In this document: positions 55,351 through 64,000 of the stretch, in pieces | How the letters are laid out: every line of letters begins with the position of its first letter | Numbering within the stretch: the stretch's first letter is position 1 | Assembly: GCA_025175895.1 (NCBI GenBank) | Contig: CM045997.1 | Span: 108,734,479-108,798,478 of the forward strand | From: Wurfbainia villosa | Taxonomy: Eukaryota > Streptophyta > Magnoliopsida > Zingiberales > Zingiberaceae | DNA length: 64,000 nt | Reading direction: 5' to 3' | Notes under the pieces: generated by a model | Databases searched by the model: none | The model's input: only the letters and a program-made list of their open reading frames with translations | What the model was told of the DNA's origin: nothing | Program-made: the position numbers and the translations under genes

Positions 55351-56375
55351 TGTTGGTGCAATCGGCCCAGGTCATGATTTACCAGGACTCGAGTTTGACT
55401 CGAGTGATGTTTTGATGTTCGACAAAAACATATGACAATGTAATTGTCATGGGAAAGTCCGAGCATGGGCCTAACTCAAGGTTTGTTTTGTCAAACATCA
55501 AAAAGGGGGAGATTATTGGTGCAATCGGCCCAGGTCACGATTGACCAGACTCGAGTTTGACTCGAGTAAGGTTTTGATGTTTGACAAAGTTGTTTGACAT
55601 TGATGTTGGTTAATATTTTGGGGAGATTGTTTATACAATCGACCTGGGTTATAATTGACAGGACTCAAGTTTGACTCGAGGGAGACTTTGATGGTTGACT
55701 AGGTTTGACCATGTGATTATGGGAAAGTCCAAGCATGGGTCTTGGCAAGGTAAAGTCCAAGTCATGGGTACTTGGCATGGAAAGTCCAAGTGGGACACTT
55801 GGCATTTGGGAAAGTCCAAGCATGGGTCTTGGCATGAAAAGTCCAAGCATGGGTCTTGGCATGAAAAGTCCAAGTATGGGTCTTGGCATGGAAAGTCCAA
55901 GGGGTGTGATATTGACAGCGTAAAGTCCAAGGGTGGAGTCTTGGCAATATAAGTCCAATGGTTGGCGGCGTAAAGTCCAAGCGAAGTCTTGGCGGCGTAA
56001 GTCCAATGTGCCTTGGCGGTGTAGACACCGTTAGCATGACATAGCCGATAGAAGCACCTGGAGGCTAGCGCGATAGATGAACAAGTCATGGATGACTTGG
56101 AGGGAACCAAGAGGTGTGAGGCCGATGGAGGTGGCTAGAAGGCTTAGGTCTAGGCTAAGGGTAGTCTAGCAAGTATGGGGGAACCATACTTGGGTTAAAA
56201 CCTCATTTTTGAGGTTGTCAGTCGACTGACATTATGGCCGGTTTGACTGCCATGAGTCGACTTGAGTTCGACTGCCATTTAAGAGCTGGAATTGCTCTGG
56301 CAGTCGACTGCCAAGGGACGGCAGTCGACTGCCAGCTGAGCTACGAGCGCAGAATGCTCCGTAGCCGACTGGGCT

Positions 56376-57229
56376 GATTCTTCGATATACATAGAATTAC
56401 TTATGATTTTCCAAAATTCATTTTTGATAGCTGAAAATTGAGATTTTCAGTTATCAGTCGACTAATCTTAGTGGCAGTCGACTGATAAGGGTGGCAGTCG
56501 ACTGATTACTGTAAGTAGTCGACTGCTAAGCTGATTTCGGGAAAAACAATGTTGTTTAGCCAGTGTTCAGCTATGGTAAAGGTTCCTAACCACTCCTAAT
56601 CCTAGGATATGCTTTGGGAAGCATTATAAAGGGTGAAAATCCATTGGATATGGATTAGGAGAGTTTTTAGGGTTTGTATCAATCTTAAGGTGAGTGAAAG
56701 TTCTATGTTGAACTTTGAACCTTAATTTTGATGGTTTAGAGTTCCTATTAGCTTAGGGACTTCCCAAGGACATTGCTGGTGCAATGGTCAAGGGGGAGCA
56801 AGCCTTTAGGGGGGGGGTATCCATCTTGGGATGATGGATGTGTTTTTCTCCTTGAAGAGGAGAAGTTATGGGGAGAATGACATCAATTGGGAAAATTGAT
56901 GGGATTTTGAGAAACCCAATTTGGAAATTGAGAGAGTGGATAGGATTGCCTCTCTTGAGTGATATAAGACTTATAACTAGGAAGATGGTAGGCATCCTAG
57001 GTATTTTTGGATCAAGGGGGAGATTGTAAGATCTCATTGGCACATGGGACATTGATCTCCTTGGAGAGAAAACCTTTTTGATGTTAGTCAACAAGGGGGA
57101 GAATGTTTGGGGGAGAATGTTTGAAGAATGTTTAAGATTACCAATTTGGGATAATTGGTAAGGGATTTGAGTTAGTGTTCTAACTCAAATGGTTGTTTGG
57201 TTTTTGTCAAACATAAAAAAGGGGGAGAT
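56376..57229 (+). other. 3' UTR segment of element H
   Basis: Matches E's 3' UTR (reverse complement of 31760-30960) through TTCGATATACATA, GCTGATTTCGG and CCTAGGATATGCTTTGG. It includes a CAGTCGACTG cluster (56455-56530), a hairpin near 56819 and several G-rich purine tracts. No gene. Confidence 0.75.
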
Positions 57230-58912
57230 TATTGGTGCAATCGACCCAGGTTACGATTGACCAGGACTCGATTTTGACTCGAGTGATGTTTTGATGTTCG
57301 ACAAAAACATATGACAATGTAATTGTCATGGAAAAGTCCAAGCATGGGCCTAACTCAAGGTTTGTTTTGTCAAACATAAAAAAAAGGAGATTGTTGGTGC
57401 AATCGGCCCAGGTCACGATTGACCAGACTCGAGTTTGACTCGTGTAAGGTTTTGATGTTTGACAAAGTTGTTTGACATTGATGTTTGACATTGATGTCGA
57501 TTAATATTTTGGGGAGATTATTTATACAATCGACCCGGGTTATAATTGACAGGACTCGAGTTTGACTCGAGGGAGACTTTGATGGTTGACTAGGGTTGAC
57601 CATGTGATTATGGGAAAGTCCAAGCATGGGTCTTGGCAAGGTAAAGTCCAAGTCATGGGTACTTGGCATGGAAAGTCCAAGTGGGACACTTGGCATTTGA
57701 GAAAGTCCAAGCATGGGTCTTGGCATGAAAAGTCTAAGCATGGGTCTTGGCATGAAAAGCCCAAGCATGGGTCTTGGCATGGAAAGTCCAAGGGGTGTGA
57801 TATTGACAGCGTAAAGTCCAAGGGTGGAGTCTTGGCGGCGTAAGTCCAATGTGCCTTGGCGGTGTAGACACCGTTAGCATGACATAGCCGATGGAAGCAC
57901 CTGGAGGCTTGCGCAATGGATGAATAAGTCATGGATGACTTGGAGGGATCCAAGAGGCGTGAGGCTGATGGAGGTGGCTAGAAGGCTTAGGTCTAGGCTA
58001 AGGGTAGTTTAGCAAGTATGGGGGAACCATACTTGGGTTAAAACCTTATTTTTGAGGTTGTCAGTCGACTGACATTATGGCCGGTTCGACTGTCGTGAGT
58101 CGACTTAAGTTCGACTGCAATTTAAGAGCCGGAATTGCTCTGGCAGTCGATTGTTCATTGGGCGATCAAGCGATGTCGTCGACGATCATTGCGAGGGACG
58201 ACGATCATTGCCGGTGGCTGCGAGCCGCGAATGCTCCGTGGCCGTGGCGATCGGCTACGGGCATGCGATCCAACGCCAATGTTGGCGATCGCCAAGAGAT
58301 CCGTTGGAGTTTTTCCAGCGTGTATCGAGCCGTTGTCTCATGACAACAGTGGCATCAATCGACTGGTGACTTATGGCAATCGACTGATAGGCAGAAATCT
58401 AGCCCGATACAGGTTAAAAAGAGGAGCTCGTGGAGGATTTCATCATCAATTCTTAGGGGAGCTTTCTTGAGACGATTTGAAGGTGATTTGCAGGTGCATT
58501 TCAGGGCCCTTCAATCTCATCCAAGCAACCAACAAGCAAAGCGCTCAAACCCTAGTTTTGTAAAGTATTCTTTACATTTCCTTTGTATTTGCTTGTATTT
58601 CTTTCGTTTATTGTTGTGAACATTTGTACGAGGTTTCTCCGCCTCCGACTTGTTGTCGAGAAGGAGTTTATTGATTAGTGATTGCATTGGCATCGCTAGA
58701 GCTCGTTAGAGCTCGATCCGTGGAGTAGGAACCATTCGGTTCCGAACCACGTTATATCTTTGTGTTCGTGGTTGTTTCAATTCATTATTGCTTTTATTAT
58801 TACTATTCTGTTGCGTATAACGAGTTTTGTAGAGACGATCACGAATGATTTCCATCGACGTATGGGCAACGCGCTATTCACCCCCCATCTAGCGGGCACA
58901 CAAGTCCTAACA
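57230..58912 (+). repeat. 3' LTR of element H
   Basis: Preceded by PPT AAAAAAGGGGGAGAT (57215-57229). Heads at 57230, 57392 and about 57529. AAGTCCAAG...CTTGG array 57610-57850; palindrome cluster 58060-58390, mostly in the CGATCATTGC/GATCG spelling. Confidence 0.8.
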
Positions 58913-59654
58913 TCATTCTTTGTACAATCTATATCTTGAACTCCATGTAGACTCACTCTAATCAAATGAGTTTAATATCTCATATTGACTCATTTGGGCA
59001 TGACCATGCACTTAGTGGTCTCACTCTCTCAAGAATCATGAAATCACTCCCGTCATATAGGAGGGATAAACCCCATCTACATCACTCACATCCCTCCGCA
59101 TAATTTGTTACATACCCAGTAATCGCCTTTATAGTCTACCCATTTACGGGTGACGTTTGACGAAGCCAAAGTATGCAACTCCTTATGTAGGGAACCATGG
59201 TGACTTCAGGTGCAAGGACTAATAGTCACATGAGAAAGTATATGACACTCATATAACGATCCATGATACTTTCTCATGGTGGGTCATTCAGTATACATTC
59301 TCCAATGCATGCCCATGTGTCAACTTGATATCTCATATCCATGACTTGTGAGATCAAGTCATTGAGTTGACCTACATGCTAGTCTCTTCGCATTAACATT
59401 GTCCTTGAATATTAATATTTGACTAGGAATGATTAAGAGTAGTATTCTCTATATCATCTCATTATCGATTCATCCAATCGATTGATATAGATAAGAACCT
59501 TCTACTCAAGGACGCTATTATACTTAGTTATTTGACACCAATAAAGTAAGTATAATAACCATAAAGAAATGCCTTTATAAATATATATAGGAATATGATA
59601 CAACAAGTCCATACAACAATCATCACATGATCGGGTCTAGAGCTTTCGCTAACA
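58913..59654 (-). repeat. Element G 3' LTR, right piece
   Basis: Starts with TCATT, an imperfect copy of TCATC on the other side of H, and ends CGCTAACA at 59654. The reverse complement TGTTAGCG is the LTR start. Next to it the minus strand reads ACTAGTGAAAGAT, the purine tract. Summed over three pieces the LTR is about 1.8 kb. Confidence 0.65.
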
Positions 59655-61395
59655 ATCTTTCACTAGTACTAGTGCTAATCACTATAGTATCTAATACCCA
59701 ATGACCTAGTGTGACCATCATGCTTTTTCTGTGCCAAAGCCTTGGTCAAGGGATCTACGACATTAGCCTCTGTGGGTACTCTGCAAATCTTCACATCTCC
59801 TCTATCGATAATCTCTCGAATGAGATGGAAGAGCCGTAGTATGTGTTTGGTCGGCTAGTGTGAGCGAGGTTCCTTAGCCTGCGCAATTGCTCCATTGTTG
59901 TCACAATATAGCTCTATAGGATCTACTATGCTAGGAACCACCCCAAGCTCAGTAATGAACTTGCAGATCTAAACTGCCTCCTTTGCTGCCTCTGATGCAG
60001 TAATATACTCGGTCTCTGTTGTAGAATCAACAACTGTGTCCTGCTTCAAACTCTTCCATCTCACAGCGCCACTATTCAAGCAAAATACGAACCCTGACTG
60101 CGATCTATAATCATCCTGGTCAGCTTGGAAGCTAACATCACTGTAACCCTTTACAACTAGTTCCCCATCGCCTCTAAATATCAAGAAATATTCTTTAGTC
60201 CTTCTTAAGTACTTAAGAATATTCTTGACCGCTATCTAGTGACGCTCACCTGGATCTGACTGGTATCTGCTCGTCATGCTCAAAGCATACGAGACATCAG
60301 GACTAGTATATAGCATGACGTACATGATAGATCCTGTGGCAGATGCATAAGGGATCTTATCCATGCGGTCTCTCTCCTCTCTAGAAGAGGGACTTTGAGT
60401 CTTCGAAAGACTCACACCATGTGACATCGGTAGAAATCCCTTCTTGGAACTCTGCATGGCAAATCGTAGTAATACCGTGTCAATATATGTACTCTGACTT
60501 AGGCCAAGCAATCTCTTAGATCTTTCTCTATAGATCTTGATGCCTAGAATACAGGCTGCTTCACCTAAGTCCTTCATTGAGAAACAATTCCCTAGCCAAG
60601 TCTTCACAGACTGTAGCAAAGGAATGTCATTCCCAATGAGTAGTATGTCATCCACATACAATACAAGGAAGACAACTGTGTTCCCATTAACCCTCTTGTA
60701 GACACAGGGTTCATCTTCATTCTTGATGAAACCAAATTATTTGATCGCATCATCGAATCGAAGATTCCAGCTCCGAGAAGCTTGCTTTAGACCATAAATG
60801 GACCTTTGCAGCTTGCATACTTTGCCAATATGGTGTGGATCTAGAAAACTCTCAGGTTGTGTCATATACACATCCTCAAGCAAGTTTCTATTCAGAAATG
60901 TGATTTTGACATCCATCTGTCAGATCTCATAATCGTTGTACGCTGCAATGGTAAGCATGATCCGAATGAACTTAAACATCGCAACTGGAGAAAAGGTTTC
61001 ATCATAGTCAATACCATGAATTTGCTTGAAACCTTTAGCTACCAATCGACCCTTATAGGTATGCGTAAGTCCATCCATGTCAGTCTTTCTCTTAAAGACC
61101 CACTTACACCCAATGGGTTTGACGCCTTCAGGTGGATCAACCAAAGTCCATACTTGGTTTGTGTACATGGATTTCATCTCGGATCTCATGGCCTCTAGTC
61201 ATTTCTCAGAATCTGGGCTCATCACAGCTTCCTAATAAGAGGTAGGCTCATTCTCAACGAGCATAACATCATTATGGTCAGACAAGAGAAATGAGTATCT
61301 CTCAGGCTGACGACGTACCCTATCAGACCTGTGAAGAGGTAGGTCTACCTGAACAGGTTGTTGTTCAACAACTCTTTGTACAACAATCTCATCAT
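59655..61395 (-). pseudogene. Element G RT and RNase H (Tork/Angela-like copia)
   Basis: Minus-strand pol. 61350-60920: ERYSFLLSDHND, then the RT start with W-T-L-V-D-P-P and the GCKWVFKRK block. Around 60800: SIYGLKQASRSW. 60661-60236: MYVDDILLIGND (catalytic Asp pair), FSMKDLGEAACILGIKIYR, PYASATGSIMY, SRYQSDPG. 60184-59969: RNase H with VKGYSDVSFQ, STTETEYITAS. The frame runs on degraded to about 59690 (ELYCDNNGAIAQAK, PLTKALAQKKHDGH). Stops near 61240, 61200, 60235 and 59968. The Tork/Angela assignment follows these strings. The element is cut at 61396 by L, so protease, integrase and gag are not visible. Confidence 0.85.
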
Positions 61396-61938
61396 TGATG
61401 TGAGCAAAACATATAGGATTTTAGGCGTAGTTTTCGCTCACATCTTATTACATTTTGTGATAGTTTCATGCATATGTTACTCTGTGTTCACATGCATTTC
61501 CTATTTTCTAGTTCGGAGGTCTGCTCGTTGTACTTTGGTGTGCAGGTTTGCTTTTCGGACAGAAAAGATGCATTTTCGGAGCGAAAGAAGGACATTTTAT
61601 GCTAGACGCAGAGTGGGACACGACCAGGGCGTGTGGATTCACACAACCATGTCCGATGGGCTAAGATCAACACACCAGGGTCGCACACAGCCAGGCCGTG
61701 TGGTGGCCCGATGGAGTTGTGCGACTAGGGTTTTTTCCCAATTTCGTAGCGGTCCTAGGCAATGTCTATATAAGGATGGCTCCGCCCAAACCCTAGGGGA
61801 GGCATGACGGCTAGGACGACACACCAAAGCCTTAAAAAGCTTCAGTAACTCGCTATGGGGAGGAGGAATGCCGCCGGAGGCCCACCACTTGCAACACAAC
61901 GCCGGAGAGAAGATCACAACGCATTGTAATCATTATTT
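61396..61938 (+). repeat. L: gypsy-type LTR fragment
   Basis: Begins TGATGTGAGC, with inverted repeat GATGTGAGCAAAAC / GTTTTCGCTCACATC (61397-61453). It has CACGACC/GGCCGTGT motifs at 61620-61700 and TATA at 61767. It is cut at 61939 by I. No coding part is visible; family not certain. Confidence 0.5.
61767..61774 (+). promoter_or_regulatory. TATA box in L
   Basis: TATATAAG about 65 bases downstream of the CACGACC cluster. Confidence 0.4.
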
Positions 61939-63676
61939 TGTAGGAGATCATTGGAATGCTAGAGGGGGGGGTTGAATAGCGTCGTGCTATACGTCGATGG
62001 AAATCATTCGCGTTCGTCTCTACAAAACTCGTTATGCGCAGTGGAATAATAATAAAAGCAATAACGAAATAAGACAAACACGAACACAAGAATATAACGT
62101 GGTTCGGAATCGAATGGTTCCTACTCCACAGATCGAGCTCTAAAGAGCTCTAGTGATGCACACGCAACCACTAATCAATAATAACTCCTTCTCGATACAA
62201 GTCGGAGGTGGAGAAACCTCTTACAATTGATTACAACAATAATACAATAAGAATACAAGCAACTACACTAAAATGCAAGTAAAGAAAACTTTACACCGAG
62301 CTTTTGAATGCTTGCTTGCTAGGTTGATCGAGTAGAACTTGGAGACCCTGAATTGCAGCAGCAACTCGCCCCAAAACACCTCAAAGAACCATAGCTTTTT
62401 CCTCCTTCACGAGCTCAATATAAAGCTTCAACCTGTGATAGAAAATGCCGATCAGTCGACCGCTCAGGACCATCAGTCGACTGATGCCACTGTTATTGTG
62501 AGACGACGGCTAGATCCACGCTGGAAAGATCCAACGGATCCATCATCAATCCACTAATTATGACCATCAGTCGACTGATCAAGCCATCACTCGACTGCTG
62601 ACCATAGCGGTCGAGTGAGACTCCATTCTGTGCTCCAAAACCCGAGCACCAGTCGACTGATCACACGATCAGTCGATTACTTGGCCAATCAGTCGATTGC
62701 TCGGGACCATCAGTCGAGTGATGCCACTGTTGTTGTGAGACAACGGTTAGATCCACGCTGGAAAGATCCAACAGATCCATCATCAGTCGACTGATTATGA
62801 CCATCAGTCGACTGATCAAGCCATCACTCGACTGCTGACCGCAGTGGTCGAGTGAGACTTCATTCTGTGCTCCAAAACTCGAGCACTACCGATCGATCAC
62901 ACGATCGCCGATTGCCAATCACCGATCGCCTCCTCCGGCAAATGCATCGCTAGGCCATATCCCGCAGTCAAACCCTAGTTGACTCTTACCAGTCGGCTGT
63001 CATATGACACCAATCCACTGGCACACCTCAAACATGAGGTTTTAGCCCAAGTATGGTTCCCCCATACTTGCTAGACCACCCTTAGCCTAGACCTAAGCCT
63101 TCTAGTCACCTCCATCAGTCTCATGCCTCTCGGATCCCTCCAAGTCATCCATGACTTGTTCATCCATTGCGCTAGCCTTCAGGTGCTTCCATCGGCTATG
63201 TCATGCTAACGGTGTCTACACTGCCAAGGCACATTGGACTTATGCTGCCAAGACTCTGCTTGGACTTTACGCCGCCAACCATTGGACTTATGCTGCCAAG
63301 ACTCCCGCTTGGACTTTACACCGTCAATATCGAACCCCTTGGACTTCTCAAATACCAAGACTCAAGCTTGGACTTTCCCTTGCCAACCCATGTTGGACTT
63401 TCCATGCCAAGACCCATGCTTGGACTTTTCCTTGCCAATACCAATTCTTGGACTTTACATGCCAAGTACTAAAGACTTGGACTTTCCAAATGCCAAGTGT
63501 CCCACTTGGACTTTCCCAAAGGCCAAGTGTCCCACTTGGACTTTCAAGGACAAGTACTTAAGACTTGGACTTTCCCATGATAATCACATTGTCATATGTT
63601 TTTGTCGAACATCAAAATATCTCTTGAGTCAAGCTCGAGTCCTGGTCAATCGTGACCTGGGCCGATTGCACCAACA
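61939..63676 (-). repeat. 3' LTR of element I
   Basis: 1738 bases, about 260 longer than in E, because a segment with the palindrome cluster and the GTGAGACAACGG stem is duplicated in tandem (about 62455-62700 and 62701-62950). CCAAG/CTTGG array at 63230-63590. Confidence 0.85.
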
Positions 63677-64000
63677 ATCTCCCCCTTTTTGATGTTTGAC
63701 AAAGACCAAACAAACCATTGAGTTAGACCATCTAACTCAAACCAATCATTCCCATAAATTTTGCCAATTGATGTCATTCTCCAAATAAATTCTCCCTCAA
63801 AACATTCTCCCCCTTTTTGACTAACATCAAAAAGGTTCTCTCCAAGGAGGCCAAAGTCTCATATTCAATGAGATCTTACAATCTCCCCCTTGGTCCAGAA
63901 ATACCTAGGATGCCTACCATCTTCCTAGTGATAAGTTCCATATGACTCAAGAGAGGCAATCCTATACACTCTCCCAATTTCCAAATTGGGTATCTCAAAA
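61939..64000 (-). mobile_element. Element I: gag-only family, cut by window end
   Basis: 3' LTR on the left (61939-63676), then PPT and 3' UTR. Internal sequence from 63677 matches E from 30960 (TCTCCCCCTTTTTGATGTTTGAC, CTCCCCCTTGGTCC, CACTCTCCCAATTTCC). Gag would lie outside the window. TATTT (61934-61938) is the left flank. Confidence 0.85.

Larger units (their letters stand above)
55351..58912 (+). mobile_element. Element H: rearranged gag-less derivative of the gag-only family
   Basis: Starts TGTTGGTGCAATCGG and ends CAAGTCCTAACA, with imperfect flanks TCATC (55346-55350) and TCATT (58913-58917). The order is a partial 5' LTR (U3 only, 55351 to about 56375), then 3' UTR (to 57229), PPT and a full 3' LTR (57230-58912). 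R/U5 of the 5' LTR, the primer-binding site and gag are all missing. Both LTRs show extra head-plus-PPT units. It sits antisense in the LTR of G. Confidence 0.8.

Noticed and set aside
58077..58470. Three overlapping plus frames of 72-111 codons in the H LTR
   Set aside because: CpG-rich palindrome cluster lacking stops by composition; not open in the sister LTR.

Overview
This is nuclear DNA of a flowering plant. It carries degenerate Ty1/copia and Ty3/gypsy polyproteins of plant lineages, tRNA-iMet primer-binding sites (TGGTATCAGAGC), plant-style GT-AG introns and a telo-box promoter. The species cannot be named from the sequence. No rRNA, tRNA or CRISPR was found, and only one host gene was found. 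About 95% of the window is LTR retrotransposons, most of them nested inside one another.

Layout. 1-4144: element A (-), a gag-only LTR element inserted in the 5' LTR of element B. 4145-9573: element B (+), same family. 9574-10153: copia RT fragment N. 10158-13661: six in-phase exons of an unrecognised host gene on the minus strand, with a deleted copia element O (10905-12788) in its third intron. 13662-15586: promoter with telo-box, AT-rich spacer, then an unclassified LTR-like block M. From 15587 a deep nest begins: J (-, non-coding gypsy-type, 15587-19218) is cut by K (LTR head, 19219-19524), which is cut by F (-, SIRE-like copia, from 19525). F is cut in its RT by G (-, Tork/Angela-like copia, from 23698). 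The G LTR is cut by C (+, Tat-lineage gypsy, 23806-54402, TSD ATCTA). The C RT is cut by D (+, Tekay-like chromovirus, 27370-44177, TSD GGATG). The D 5' LTR is cut by E (-, gag-only, 29483-36023, TSD GACCC). G resumes at 54408, is cut again by H (+, 55351-58912, a rearranged member of the gag-only family), and continues to 61395, where gypsy-type LTR L begins. L is cut by I (-, gag-only family), which runs off the window. The outer elements J, K, F and G should close in reverse order to the right of the window.

The most unusual content is the gag-only family (A, B, E, H, I and fragment K). Its members have ~1.5-1.7 kb LTRs, a gag frame with two CCHC knuckles that stops after a W-V-P-K/R-S motif, and no protease, integrase or RT. 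They must be mobilised by another element. SIRE-like element F shares their PPT-flanking sequence, CCAAG/CTTGG hairpin arrays and LTR-head motifs, and is the best candidate partner. The family carries dense clusters of the palindrome CAGTCGACTG, once in U3 and again in the 3' UTR. In near-identical copies these sites appear in two 'spellings' (CAGTCGACTG or CGATCG/GGCCGA-rich), which is either a real biological process or a systematic sequencing artefact.

Element C carries a large antisense coding cassette downstream of pol: a gypsy-type 'Transposase_28'-like domain, a Ser-rich/coiled-coil protein with an apparent intron, a Pro-rich ORF and two short coiled-coil ORFs. It also has a 61-bp minisatellite of about 25 units, each with a hairpin. 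Nearly all coding regions are broken; the longest uninterrupted frames are the IN-bearing frame of D (490 codons) and the gag of E (468 codons).
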